From Athripsodes cinereus (Eukaryota; Arthropoda; Insecta; Trichoptera; Leptoceridae): 64,000 nucleotides of DNA. The translations under genes and the position numbers were made by a program. Where the stretch lies: contig OX388327.1 in assembly GCA_947579605.1 (NCBI GenBank), positions 3,893,122 through 3,957,121 of the forward strand. The letters are read 5' to 3'. Position 1 is the first letter of the stretch. Every line of letters starts with the position of its first letter. The notes under the pieces were generated by a model. The model had not been told where the DNA came from. It saw nothing but the letters and a program-made list of their open reading frames with translations, and ran no database searches. This document shows positions 23,550-35,965 of the stretch, piece after piece.

Positions 23550-23804
23550 ATTATACTGTGTGTTACTTATGATCAGTGGCGGAACTAGACTTTTTAATAT
23601 TCGTTATGTTTTTGTGATGAATGCTATTTTTTTTGTGTTCATCCTTGATCAGCATTAAGTGCATATAGGTACATATGGCATAGAACATTATACATATAAT
23701 AGAATGAGAAAATAAAACAAAACAACACACAACAACATCAAATAGACAATGCGGGTGCATTGATTGTTAATCATATTATAATCTAGTGTCTGTTGAATCC
23801 AATA

Positions 23805-23890
23805 GAGTTGAAGCAATTGGCGCAGAGACGCTCTGAATGGAGGAGGCTGGTTTCTGCCCTGTGCTCCCGAGAGGAGCGTTGAGGGCGATG
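23805..23890 (+). pseudogene. LINE tail (QRRSEWRRLVSALCSREER)
   Basis: Encodes LAQRRSEWRRLVSALCSREE and a stop, then a (gat/gatg)n microsatellite. A second copy is at 50597-50690. Confidence 0.65.
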
Positions 23891-24169
23891 ATGATGATGT
23901 TGAATCCAACGAAATTATGTGACGGAGGTTGAAATCTACTTATTCATACATTAAATTTTGCAAGTATTTAGAGAACATAGTACCTATATCATGAGATCCA
24001 CCTAACTGAGCATGAACCCGTACCAAGGCAGACTGAATCTGTTTTTTTTTTTAACTCTGCTTCGTCTCAACTTACTGTGAAGATATGAACTGCCTTTTTT
24101 ATTTAGTTTTGGTATTATTTTTTTTTATTTTAATTCAGTGTTAAATATAGATAATATACTATAGATACT

Positions 24170-24395
24170 ATACCCTCACGCCGTGTCCCAAGTGGGGTAA
24201 GCAGAGAGAACGGAACGCCAAACAGATCTATCTTTACACACTTCCTTCGCTTCCTCCACATTCATACAGTTTCTCATACACGCACGTCGGTTCCTCTTAC
24301 TCAACACGCGGCCGTCCTTGAGAATTTGATCCACGTGATCAAGCCACGTGGTTCTCGGTCGCCCGCGTTTCCACACACCCTTTCTTACAGATAAG
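24170..24395 (-). pseudogene. RTE-like LINE tail, family R
   Basis: Minus-strand WKRGRPRTTWLDHVDQILKD, RACMRNCMNVEEAKEV, SVLSAYPTWDTA; starts at the family's conserved end accctcacgccgtgtcccaa. Confidence 0.7.
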
Positions 24396-25254
24396 TATAT
24401 TATTGTTTTCTATTCATTCTCTTTGATTTGTTTTATATGTAATTAGAGTAAGTGCAATATGTATAAAAAAGCACTTTTAATTGTTTTAACACTGCAAAAG
24501 GCGAAACTGTGTGTTGCATAAATAAATAAATAAATATTAATCTGAACGAAGAAAAGAAAGCGCAGACGACGGAGAACCACGAGGCTTGAACGAGTGGTTC
24601 AAATTGTTAAGATGATCGCGTGTTGAATTAAAAAAAAATCGGAGATTTAGGGATCCCCATTTTGGATACAGAGTAAGAGTATAGATTGATAGATAGAAAT
24701 TGAAAATATCGCACTATTCAGTATATGACTATGTTGGTCTGAAAAGCTGTATTAGCTAGTGCTAGATAGGTCCAAGAAATTATAGGGTCATATATGTAAT
24801 ATGTTGGTATTTTGCACTTACCTTTTGGGATCACATTGTAACGCGGTGCTTTTTGCATGTATGAAAACCACACCACTGCTAGCGATGATATTTATACGGG
24901 CCACAATACTTACTAATTTTATTCTAGTTTTGTATATAATAACAAAAGCGATTGTTGTGGTGCCGGTGCGATATGATGATGACTTGGCTAGGGAGTCCAC
25001 GAAGCGAGACGATCACTGACTGACCATTTTGTCTGTTATTTTACTTCTAATTTGGATGCATTACATACTTACGAATCTATCTACTATCAATTTTATTTTT
25101 ACGGGCGATTTTTGAAACTGAACGGACTATAAAGTTTTTCCAGAAGGGCGTCAAATTAGTTCTATCAAGTTATTTTGTTCTATGATGTACTATACCAGGG
25201 GAGACTTTGAATAATTTCACTGTACTTTTTGCGCCTCTTTCGTTGCAATGAATT

Positions 25255-25400
25255 TGTCTTCCATTCTCTATTGTGACTTTTCGAATTTCATGTAAAATGC
25301 AGGTATTTCTAATACATCACGTTCACTTTACATATTTCACGTAGTAATTTCAGCGGTGAGATAATATGTCGCCCGTCCTGAATGATTTATATCCATAACA
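25255..25400 (+). repeat. Family B fragment, diverged
   Basis: Contains aaaatgcaggtatttc, atttcagcggtgag and gtcgcccgtcctgaatga. Confidence 0.4.
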
Positions 25401-27564
25401 CGATGAGGTTGGCCTGTATTTTAATTACGTGCAGCAGTCAGTTCGTTGGAAATCTCATTTGTGGAAGACACCTTAATAAAATTGATAAGGAAATGAAAGT
25501 TTCAATTGCCACCCGGTTGTCGCCCGTGAACAGTATAAATAAATCAGCAGCTTTGGGCATTAATGTGTATAATGGCCGAGTTCGGACACTTCCTACGGCC
25601 CGCTGCAGACCATCCGTGCTCATCTGAGACCGGCGCTCTTGTTGCCAGCACCGTCGTGGTCTTTGTCATGGACGACGGTAACGATCGCGTGTACCCACAT
25701 TACATACACATGAAATTAATAATAAAAATATCTACTGCACGAAAATGTATGCAATCGAAAAAACTAAACAACATTATCACTCAAAAAGTCTTTTGTGAAA
25801 TGGGCGAGCTTATCGCAGAAGAGCGATATCTTAATATCTGATTTCGTGATTAATCGTGTACTTTTAACACTTGCATCAAGTGTATCATTTTTTTACTTGT
25901 ACACAATGATAATATTTTCATATCTAGGCCTGCGTTACCAGATATGTTACTAACGGGCTATTTCACCACCTCTGGATAAAGTGCCGGATACATAAAAAAT
26001 AAGATAAAAAAAAAACAGAAAAGAGACATCATAAAAAAGAAACGATATAATCAAAGGAGAGTTTCTATCCTGGAGATGTATAATTCTGTATTTGTAGAAG
26101 ACAACAGATGAAAATATTGCTTTCCAAAACCGAGAAGATCATGAAATGTTTCAAACACCTACACATTTTCGCAAATATGGCGACGAAATTTAGGAAAATC
26201 ATCCCGAGACCTAAAACAAAATCCTTACTATTTTAATTAAATCCAAGAAAAATATACAGTCAATTGGCACATATTACTAAATAGTACATTTCATCAATAT
26301 TCGATCAATGAAGTTTGCGGATATTACAAGTATATCGTTGTGTTTACACATTAAGGGTTGCACCCTCCCACACCCATGAACGTTGCAGGAATATCATCCA
26401 CACTCTTCATGCAAATTCTTTCTAAGGGCTCAAGGTTCGCCTGAAGGACGAAAGTTGTATTTGTAAACAATTAACATCTCTTCCTCAGTGAGCCACGGTA
26501 AAATTATCTGAAGCTGATCGATTCGCGGAAATAAAAATCTTTGAGTGCACTCCTCTATGATAGTATTGTACTCGTACATAGTGTGTAATGTGTCGTTGTT
26601 GTGTTATGATAAGATCAGTAATATTTAATAGAAATCCGAATTGGATGTGTATGTATAGTAATATGTACTGTAATATGTACGTATGGGTATATGTATTAAA
26701 CTTCCGGTCAATTTAATCGCTTTGTTGGTGCACCAGGGCTACAGTAACTTTAAAAGCAACGTGTATATAGTCTAAGGGAAGTATATATAGGTACTCACAT
26801 TGAAGATTTCTTTTATGATTTTTTTTGCCTTAATATGAAAATATCAACAGATTTTTTACCAATATAACACATACAATTATTTAGCAACATTAGTCCACTT
26901 ACCGTAAAACAAGGTGAATAGGGACGTTGCGACTTGCGGGGAATAGGGACATTTACAAAAAAATTATAAAACCTTATAATATTGATTAAGTAAAAATCTC
27001 TGCAGTATACCATGGTAACATGGTTATCGGTAAAGTACCTACTGACAGCTAATTTAACCAATTTAGAAATAACACACATCAAGAAATTAAAAATAAAAGA
27101 TTCAAAGAAAGAAAAAAGAAATGGAATAATAGAATATAATTGTAAATAATAATAATAAAATAATGGCACTTATATTATGTATGTATAAACTAAAACTAAT
27201 AAAGATACCAGAGAAGACTGGAAAAGATGGTAGAGTTAGGTAAGTTTTTATTTGTCTTATCTGTCATTTATGGTTATATTGGTTATATTGTCTACCTTGG
27301 TACGGGCTCATGCCCAGTTAGGTAGACATTAGTGACTTATCTTTTAAAAACTGTTTTGTAAATAAAATAAATAAATAAAAATAAATTGTTTCGTACCTCT
27401 GATGGGTCAGTGTGAAGGTAAATTTATGTTAATGCTAAGCATGAATCGTGCTGTTAAAATCTTATTTGGAGCGTGATGTACTGTAATATTAAGTATTATT
27501 ATACAGTATTATTCTACTATTAGGATCAATACTCTATATTATAACCTAATCTATCTTTATCTAT

Positions 27565-27625
27565 CTATACCCTCACGTCGTATCCCAAGTGGGGAAGACA
27601 GAGAGAACGGAACGTCTTATTTGTT
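27565..27625 (-). repeat. Family R LINE, extreme 3' end
   Basis: ataccctcacgtcgtatcccaagtgggg plus gacagagagaacggaacg only. Confidence 0.6.
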
Positions 27626-27662
27626 CCCACCTGCTTTCATACTGGGCTATCTGGGATATGAT

Positions 27663-27800
27663 CAGTGTGACCAGATTTTATTTTCAAAAATTACTAAATG
27701 GGGAAGTCAAAAACTACTAAATTCTCAAAATGGTATTGGAATTTGAAGTATTTCGAGAACAATATTTTTTCACAGTACCTTTTTCTACAACTAAATAGGT
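27663..27800. mobile_element. Fragment of the 10.2-kb hAT-like MITE
   Basis: Matches the left 140 bp of the 10241-10781 element from its cagtgtgaccag terminus, including aaatggggaagtcaaaaactac; the right end is missing. Confidence 0.7.
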
Positions 27801-28205
27801 AACTTTAATAGTAGGACAATAATGTGCCTTTTCTAATAATTATGACTTCATGGCTATCTCACGTTTGTGATGATGTTATGAGTGAATGAAGATTATTAGG
27901 CGCAATTCGATATTGGAATTTTTGTCATATTTCGGAAGAAGCGAGTAATATTAAAAACAATCTTATTTTAAAATCAAATCAATATTCAAACTATGTAGGT
28001 AAGCGTAGACAATATTGTACGCTAATAACATCGCGGTCTATAATTTACGGATTTTAAATGCTAATGCAAAATTAATGAACACACATAAGAAAAAAACTTC
28101 GCATAATTTTTTAGCCCATTCACAAATGTATCGTGTTTGTATGTTCGTTTATGACTGTGTCACTTGTCACTGCTTTTACCGATTTAACAATATCGAAACT
28201 AATGC

Positions 28206-28243
28206 GTACCCCACTTGGGATACGGCGTGAGGGTATAGTATAG
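28206..28243 (+). repeat. Family R LINE, extreme 3' end
   Basis: taccccacttgggatacggcgtgagggtata, 35 bp. Confidence 0.6.
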
Positions 28244-28489
28244 TATAACTAATGCCTCCCATACGAACTCTGTATATTAAAATTCATATTCAAATATGTT
28301 TGTTACCTTGTTCCCAAAGGGCTCAATTCACTCGATAACGGGTGGATAGCTGAGAGAAAAAATGTAATGTTTATTGAGATAAATATACATTCGACAATAA
28401 TATTATGAATTGTACTGTGTCCTTTAGGTGATTTGGCACGTAAACGACACTTTAATGTTGTCTAATAATAATAATAATTTCTTTATAAA

Positions 28490-28560
28490 TGCACAGTAAA
28501 CATATTCATTTCCTCAAATTTGAGCAGAGCTCGTGCTTCGAGGGATAGTAACATATCCTT
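28490..28560 (-). repeat. LINE 3' UTR end
   Basis: Reverse of the element at 50-182 (tcctcaaatttgagcagagctcgtgcttcgaggga). Confidence 0.5.
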
Positions 28561-28751
28561 TCATAATTTGACAATGCTAGTAACACCTTGTCTGAGATTT
28601 CCTGTAATTGAATACTTCTTCTTTCTCTTATAGTAGATACAAGAATCTGTTTAAATTGCGGAGGATTCCTGTGACATAGAACTCCAATTATTTTCTCTGG
28701 GCTTTACAGTACACTCATTATCAGCGTTTGTTTTTTTTGTCTGTTTGAAAT

Positions 28752-28998
28752 TATTTCCAAAGAAACACCCGGCAAAGAATTGGTCTCTCACTCTTGTCCG
28801 CAAGTGTCCCGTAAAAGGCGGGCGTTCGAAAAAATAAAAGACATCTTGCATCTCAAATTCAGGAATGAGGTTTGTCACCCATCCTGAATGTCTTAATTTT
28901 TTGTTGGCACAAAGAAGACGGCTTTCATGTTTAATACATGCAGCAGCTGGTCTGCTGGTTACCCCACTTGTGGGATATGCCGTGATGCTGTAGTAGTG
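28752..28998 (+). repeat. Family B repeat, near full length
   Basis: Contains all diagnostic blocks in order: cacccggcaaagaattggtctc, tgtcccgtaaaaggcgggcgttcg, gtcacccatcctgaatgtc, accccacttgtgggatatgccgtgatg. Confidence 0.8.
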
Positions 28999-29233
28999 GT
29001 AGTAGAAATTATTTCCTTAACAAGATTGCGTTTAATTCTAGTTACAGATTGAATAAAAATAATTATTTGAATAGCTAATTAGGATGTTGATCGAGCAGTA
29101 AAGGTCAATAAAACTAAAATAGTTTAACAGTTAAATTGTGTTTCTTTATTTTTGCAAAAATTCACTAATAATACCCATATTTTATAGGAATTTCGAACTT
29201 AGAATCTTGAAAAATTCATGATATTATAATTTT

Positions 29234-29595
29234 ATTAAATAAAATATAAAAATATATTATTGAGCACTGTTTAATCTCCACTATGTTAGGTTAGATACCG
29301 AACGTTTTCGCCTATACTTGTAGGCATCTTCAGGGAATCATTTGAAACGAGTTTCCCTGAAGATGCCTACAAGTATAGGCGAAAACGTTCGGTATCTAAC
29401 CTAACATAGTGGAGATTAAACAGTGCTCAATACTTTTCGTATGGCCCGGTGTTGATAAATCTTAACCCATGTGTGCTGCGTCGTGCCCTCTACAGTCTTG
29501 GCTCCAGACTGTAGAGTGCTCAATAATATATTTTTATATTTTATTTAATAAAATTAAAAATGGATTTCCACAGCGTAAACACAAAAACTCTTGAA
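29234..29595. mobile_element. Palindromic insertion with 18-bp target duplication
   Basis: Flanked by an exact 18-bp direct repeat tcatgatattataatttt (29216-29233 and 29596-29613). Inside are two perfect 80-bp arms (29258-29337 and 29353-29432) and an outer 40-bp pair (29228-29267 and 29516-29555) that shares the gtgctcaata block with the inner arms. Each inner arm contains CUGAAGA-U-GCCUA...UAGGC-GAAA, the hammerhead core with a perfect stem II, but stems I and III do not form well. The variable-length duplication argues for a retroelement, probably Penelope-like. Confidence 0.65.
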
Positions 29596-29697
29596 TCATG
29601 ATATTATAATTTTTCGTCCTAGCGGATTGGGTAACGTGCTCATCGCTGTAGATGTTGAATGTTCTATCTCTTCTTATTCTGCGAATACATATTTTTC

Positions 29698-29762
29698 ACA
29701 GGACACTCGAAATCTTACAGAAAAGGGTGGGAGACCTATAACATGCCAGGGACTCCACGAAT
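29698..29762 (-). repeat. Family B fragment
   Basis: Contains acaggacactcgaaatcttac, agggtgggagacc and gccagggactccacg in reverse orientation. Confidence 0.55.
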
Positions 29763-29879
29763 TTATTTATTTACTTACTTCATATAGACCACACAGTGAG
29801 TTGACAAAACTTATATGAAAAAAACTTATTTACAGACATAAATAATCAAAATATTTATTTTATTTCATCATACCATATT

Positions 29880-30445
29880 ATCTTACAAATGGAACAAGCA
29901 GCAGAGCAACTGCAATTAGAAAACATAATAATAATAATAATAGTGTTGTTGTGCCTATAGTGTTGTCTGTGAATGGTTTAATACCTAAGAGTCTGTCAAA
30001 CAATCTCAGAAAACTGGGAGTAGATGACAGGCTCAAGTGTTTACACCTATTTAATATCAGTGCAAGCACACTGGATGACAAATAATTGTCGCATTAGTAC
30101 CCATAAATGTCGCATTAGTAGTAAAAGACCACGAGACTACCCTACCGAACAAATATTTACAGAGTTTAAGGTTCCTAAATTTAGAGACCTCTATTCTAAA
30201 TTTTGTATTCTGCAGGTTCTCAAAGAACCGGAATATCATTATTTCCTTACTGAGAATCGTACCAGACATAAATATGTATTCGTTCGTCCTAAGAAACGCA
30301 CAGTTTTTGGTCAGCAGCATTACACATATTTCGGAGAGACCCAATTCAATAACCTGCCATTAGACGTGAGAAAGACTCCAAGAGGCGACGAGCTTATAAA
30401 AATAATAAAGAAGCGCTACAAGCCGGATAAGACGGGATAACACTT
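29880..30445 (+). pseudogene. Non-LTR RT C-terminal remnant
   Basis: An open frame to 30437 reads YPTEQIFTEFKVPKFRDLYS, RHKYVFVRPKKR, TYFGETQFNNLPLDVRKTPR. The pattern of basic blocks followed by FNNLP..IR is the thumb-end motif of Jockey/CR1-type reverse transcriptases. Upstream reading frames are broken. Confidence 0.55.
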
Positions 30446-30730
30446 TCAGCGACAATTTTGTGATTCAGGCTCATGATGTCATCATTGAGAACTGAATCGC
30501 GTAAAAGTGATATATTTCTGTGTATATGTGTGTTTGTGTTAATGTTGATGAGAGGAAAATCGATCCAATTGATTTGTATATTGTTTTGACGTTGTGAATA
30601 ATAATTGTATTGGTTTAATTTTGTATTATGCTGGTAGATTTTGTTGAACGTTTGATGAATGTACATGAGAACTGAAAATTTACTATTTGTAACTAATTCT
30701 AATGTGTATTAATATTTCTAGCTGATTCTT

Positions 30731-31121
30731 ATATCGTCCCTCTTCTGACTAACTGTCGTATCTGACATTTTTGGCGAAATCGAGTTATGATCACCAATGT
30801 GTATTTATGTGTGCCCTGCATGTTCTCACTGAAGATCACACCTGTAACTGTTACCGTTATCCTGGAATAGCTTTCTGATTTGTTGTCGTATTTACGAATT
30901 ATTTCAAATAAAATGTGTTGTACCTACCAATTCCTCAAAATTCCATCTCAAAAATGATTCTGAGATATAGAAGAATAGGTACAAATAAAATAATGTTATA
31001 TATTTGCACTCTATCATATAACAAGTAGAGACGAAAATATGCACGGCAAAAAACTAAAAACGCTCTCCTGAACAATTTACATTTAGACAGATACGACTGT
31101 TAGTCAGTAGAGGGACGATAT
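30731..31121. mobile_element. TIR element, 391 bp
   Basis: Inverted ends of about 35 bp: atatcgtccctcttctgac...cgtatctg at the left and cagatacgactg...gtcagtagagggacgatat at the right, two or three mismatches. Non-coding. It sits in the 3' portion of a LINE remnant. Confidence 0.7.
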
Positions 31122-31139
31122 GTGTGTTAATGTTATAGT

Positions 31140-31275
31140 TGAAATCCGACCCTCCGCACAAGCATTTAGTTGCTTATGGAGGGAGCATTTTTACTGTGTG
31201 TAATATTATTTTGTTATTGTAATATCAATGTATACTGTGTATTTATGAATGAAAAAGAATAAATAAAAAAATAAA
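31140..31275 (+). repeat. LINE 3' UTR end
   Basis: A stem-loop (ccctccgcacaagca / tgcttatggaggg) and an A-rich aataaataaaaaaataaat tail. It may be the 3' end of the remnant at 29.9-30.4 kb, separated from it by a TIR element. Confidence 0.5.
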
Positions 31276-31277
31276 TC

Positions 31278-31360
31278 TTATCGTTGGAAATGTTAAATGT
31301 TTTACGAATACTTGCTTCTTACAGGGCACTCGAAATCTCGCTGAAAAGAGTGAGAGAACT
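31278..31360 (-). repeat. Family B fragment
   Basis: Contains ttacagggcactcgaaatc and gaaaagagtgagag in reverse orientation, next to a LINE-type A-rich tail. Confidence 0.55.
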
Positions 31361-31677
31361 AGTAGGTATATATCTTTACATTTATCATAGTTTAATAATA
31401 ATATTGCTATTAAAATATACATGCAATTGCTAAAACGTTGCCAGGCAACGGCAATTTTTAACACATTAGAACAGATTATAATTTATTCATTGATAAATAT
31501 GAAAGTATTTGGTAATTTACACTTTGATTTGTGTTTTTTCTTATCAAATATTAAGAATGTATATTTCTATGAATAAAATTCAGATAAAAAAGATAATAAA
31601 ACTTGAGATATGTATGAAAAACCGGAGTAAAACGATTTCTAATTATAAAATGTTCAACATTTTTTTGCAAGACAAAA

Positions 31678-31830
31678 ACTCCCGCGGAGTCTCCGGCAAA
31701 AAATATGTCTCCAGTTTTTGCTGCAAGCTTTAAGTAGCTGATGAGAATTTATATATTTTGTAAAATACCACGGTTAAGGCATTCAATATCCACAGTGATG
31801 TGCATGCCACTCACGCTGCATATGTATATT
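31678..31830 (+). repeat. Family B fragment, diverged
   Basis: Begins ctcccgcggagtctccggcaaa and ends near cacagtgatgtgcatgccactc. Confidence 0.4.
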
Positions 31831-31887
31831 TAATTTTCTAATGACATGTTTTTATTTAATTTTATTTGTAAAACAATGCTGGAGTGA

Positions 31888-32358
31888 ATGGTGCACTTCG
31901 ACCCATTGTTAGCAATAGTAATATTGTGTCGAACATGGCAAAAATGCTGGTGCGCAATACCACTCTGGTACCGACACTTATGTATGCACGCGAAACTTGG
32001 ACGTGATTGAAAATGAACGAGAGTAGAATAAAATAATGCTGTGGAGATGCGTTCACAGAGAAGAATGGTTCGTAAAACGTTGTCAGATTGAGTGAAAAAG
32101 AAGTGTTGTAGACAGAATGCGTGTTAATAAGTTACGATAGTTTGGACATGTAGAGCGAATGCACGATGAAAGGATGACAAAGAGGATGTATTTAGCTTTA
32201 AAGACGACCGCCTGTTTTGAGTAAGAGAAATTGGCGTGCATTTTTGAGAAACTGGATGAATGTAGAGGAAGCGAAAGAAGTATGTAAGGATAGAGCTATA
32301 TGTCGTTCCATTCTCTCTGCCTACCCCACCTGGGACACGGCGTGAGGGTATTGTATAA
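31888..32358 (+). pseudogene. RTE-like LINE tail, family R, frame-broken
   Basis: Begins further upstream than most copies (RNTTLVPTLMYARETW), skips part of the middle, then follows the family tail to cacctgggacacggcgtgagg. Confidence 0.65.
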
Positions 32359-33329
32359 TAAAACGGATTTATGTATATGTTAATCTACTGACTACCCTAT
32401 TTGTGAACTAACTATTCTTATTTCTCTATCTTTTTTTCTATATCGACTAAGAAATGAACAGAAAGACAGAACAGTCGTGCACATCTTTCGCTCGGTAAGC
32501 ATGTGCGTAGACTATTATCAAAACGTCACACCGGTCTGAAATGGACCTACTGCGTGCTCGAACTGTATCGGTGTCAACAATAACATTAAATATTGTCTCG
32601 CAGCACGAGATACTACGGCGCTATTATCATACGTATTATGATTGCATAGATCCGAAGTGGCTACTATGTAATGTAATGTTGAGTTGTGATTTGATTGGTG
32701 TCGTTAACTAAATCACCACGCAGGTCAATCACACGCAACGTGGTGGTTATTGAGATCGCAGTTCTATCCAACTTTGATAACATACATTTTTGTCGCAATT
32801 TTCACTTTTTTGTCTTAAATAGAATTGTTTTGTGATGTTTTTCGCTGTTTACTCATAACACAACCGCAAGAGTGCCTTATTGCGAATCTATTATCGGAAT
32901 ATCCTAGCAAACAGATATCTGGCTACCAATTTACGACACCAGATGAGCATCACTAGCTTTAGAAATAAAATTAATGTCGCTCTTTTTTACCGACGCTCTT
33001 GAGACTGTCAAAGGAACGTGAAACGGCGTCAAAAGAACAAATAATCCATTACCATCATTAATATTTTCTTTTGAAAACCTTTGTATTCGCCTTCTTACGC
33101 AAGCTCTTAGATAACCTTATCGAACATCTGGAATCGGTCAAGTTAAATGCTTTTTCTCCAAAGCCTATCCCGTGAGATCTTGAAGGCACTATAAATTTGT
33201 TTCTCTGTGCTGAGCGAAAAAGCCGTCGATCAAGATTTCTTGGGCTATACAGTATTATGTTCGCATACTTTGTGCCTTTCTTGTTAGAGTTGATAACACT
33301 TCTGTTTTTACTTATTTTGTGCATGGTTG

Positions 33330-33400
33330 TACCATGTCATCACTCCTGAACGAAGGCCTCCTCCATTTGTTTTCCATCTCCTCCAATCTTGAGTCGTTCG
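33330..33400 (-). pseudogene. RTE-like LINE, last codons
   Basis: Minus strand ends QMEEAFVQE-stop, the W..LEEAFVQE end typical of an RTE family. The adjoining 33058-33324 minus-strand frame is open but I cannot assign it. Confidence 0.4.
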
Positions 33401-34035
33401 CATCCCATGCTGTGAATTTGTGGAATTCTTTAGCCGCAGAGGTAATTTCGTTTGGTTGGAAGAGCATTGAGTCTTTTTATTTTATTTTAAAGTAACGTTG
33501 GATGATATAAATTGAAAAATAATATTCAAGATTTATTGCGTTGCTAATATCTTCATAGCTTTTTTTACGTTTTACAGTAAGTAGTTAGGTAGTCAGTACT
33601 TAGAACGAGTTTAGTAATACTGTGTGAGATCGTATGATCGTAATTTGTTTCAGCAAAAACAAAACAAACAACACACGCCGAAGAATCGTTTATTATCTCA
33701 TTTAGTAGTAACGTAAAATGTTAAGTATGATTAATTATCGCCAGTGGAAGTACGTAATTTGTGAGTTTTGAAAGTTTACAAATGGTAGGCATTCATAAAC
33801 GAAACATTGGTCAGCGATTATTAATAAATTTGATACGAACATATTGTAGGCTGCTTCATTCAACAAAAAAGCCATAATGATATAGATGAAATAAATTAAT
33901 ATCAAATATATGTATTTGGTATCAATTTGTGTACTAACATGAGAAATTGATTATTGTGTTTTTTTTTGCGAATCAAATGTTGCAACAAGTCCAGATTTTT
34001 TGTCATAATTCAATCAGTGTCGGGTGCCTTGCCGG

Positions 34036-34060
34036 AAGAAGAAAGAAAGAAAGAAAGAAC
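34036..34060. repeat. (GAAA)n microsatellite
   Basis: gaagaagaaagaaagaaagaaagaa. Confidence 0.85.
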
Positions 34061-34109
34061 TGAAGTCCAGATTTTCAAATAAATTAACTCGCCTTGTTTT
34101 AATTTAAAG

Positions 34110-34380
34110 CGTTTAAATTAGATAGTGTAAGAATCAGAACATCTCTAGATGAGATCAATAGAGCCAACAAGTTCTGCTTCTATGACAGGGCGTTTGATGT
34201 CCAGGGCCCAGAGGATCTTCGAAAAAAACAATCAATAACAGCGTTCAGGAGCAAATTGAAGACATCGTACTTCCATCGCTCCATTAAACAGCGTCGAATA
34301 AATCATCCGACACACACATTCATACATCTTCTGAATATTAGGGACTTCTGCTTGAGGTCCGTTTTAAATATGTATTGTGT
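34110..34380 (+). pseudogene. Non-LTR RT C-terminal remnant, weak
   Basis: Encodes broken EINRANKFCFYDRAFDVQGPEDL and TAFRSKLKTSYFHRS, like the F.N..P...IR....SFK..L end of CR1/Jockey-type proteins. Confidence 0.4.
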
Positions 34381-35064
34381 ATCGTGTAGATTCTTTTCAT
34401 AATAGCTGCCCGGCCATGCAAAAGGTACATTCAATAAAATATATTGTAATTAGCCAAACCACCTCTGCTTGGCACCACAAATCTTTACAGTACCAGACCA
34501 GAGTGATTTTTGACTTTCCTTTGTCGTATCAGGAATACAAAAATGTTGATGTTTGTTTTGTTAGTTTGTACCACGTTTTGTGACCTACTGAAGCGGTCGC
34601 CACACTACACTGCCTGATGCGTTTCACAGCCGTCGTGTCATCGCATCCTCATATCGTTTCATTAGCATAACCGTGGGATACTAATATCCTCATAATATAA
34701 TCTCCACATAAAGATTTTAATCCGTTTGTTTATACATATATAATTTTTATCAACAAGTCATAGAAAAACCTTGTTTTTTAAAGGCAGTGCACACCACATA
34801 GCTCATGACTTATCAGGAGATGTGTATCTTCTTAACGAAATTCATAAACGGCATTTAATGTTGCGTTGAACCGAGAAATGCTGTCCCGAGAGAGAACTCA
34901 AGATTTTGCTGAAAACCTTTCTTGTATTCTATTCATACTTGCATCCTTTGAATGTATTCCCGGGTTATCAAGTTAACTGTATCATGTTTATTTTGCCACT
35001 TACGAATAATCGTCACTTTACAGAAAAAGTTGCTTGCGATCCACATTGTCTTTTTTCAATTTGA

Positions 35065-35200
35065 AATATGTATGAACAATTTGTTAAGCATCTTACTCAT
35101 AACATGACCTCAAAATTAATTATGTCTGAAACTTCTAGGAAACAGATATATGTTTCTTAAACTTCTTTCTGAAGCCCTCTCTATTGGACTCTTCTCGTAG
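35065..35200 (-). repeat. LINE 3' end, family J
   Basis: gaacaatttgttaagcatct and tcataacatgacctcaaaatt in reverse, more diverged. Confidence 0.5.
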
Positions 35201-35859
35201 ATTCGCAAGTAGATTGATGTTTATTCCCCAAGCCAACCCGAGTTAAAGCTAGTTACAAATAAGATAATGCATTTTGCGTGGAAATTTTACGCCGTCGCTA
35301 AAGGAAGCTGTATACTGTGATTTCTCCCACAGAATCTTTAGATTTTATCTATTATTAAATACTTTGTATTAATGACAACTGCCCACTTGTGGATTAGCAT
35401 CTGATTCTTTAAGATAATCTTCTAATTTTTTTTTTAAGATTCTTTATGACATGATGGTAAAGTGTATGGATATTAGATTCATTGAAATTAAAGTCGTGGT
35501 TTCTTTTGAGTGTTTCATGTTAGGTCCCCCCAACGGCGAGACTCTAGTGTAGGTTAGCAGTTTAGTACTGTATTGTTGCCTCCTTGTTTAGTGCCATTCA
35601 GTCTCTGATATTTCCCAGCCAGCACGTTCGCCTTCTTCTCACTTCACTCTGCCTTTTGAAATCGTATTTAGCAGATTGTACTTATCATTACGTAATTTGT
35701 GTCCCAAAAGAAAAAAACTACATATAATTAAAATCTATTCTATCACACCATCTCCCATAACTAGAGTATTCGGTAGAATAAGTTTATCATCAACACACTG
35801 TAAATCCTCTTTATAGGAAGAAAAGAAAGTATTTAGGATTGATCACAAAATATCTCATT

Positions 35860-35965
35860 GCTGAATTGAAGATGTTATGATTAAATATCTCATATTATGC
35901 GGTGTTTTATGGAAGCTGTTTTTTTACAACCCACTCGAAAACTTACAAATAAGGTTAAGAAACCT
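35860..35965 (-). repeat. Family B fragment
   Basis: Contains attgctgaattgaagatg and caacccactcgaaaacttac in reverse orientation. Confidence 0.45.

Larger units (their letters stand above)
22762..27560. other. Intron 2 stretch, mostly unassigned
   Basis: Besides LINE scraps and the microsatellite already listed, this part is AT-rich. A GC-rich island at 25560-25700 has open frames on both strands (up to 92 codons) with no motif I recognise. Confidence 0.35.

Noticed and set aside
26813..27169. 118-codon minus-strand open frame
   Set aside because: Low-complexity Phe/Ile/Tyr/Asn translation of AT-rich sequence with no motif.
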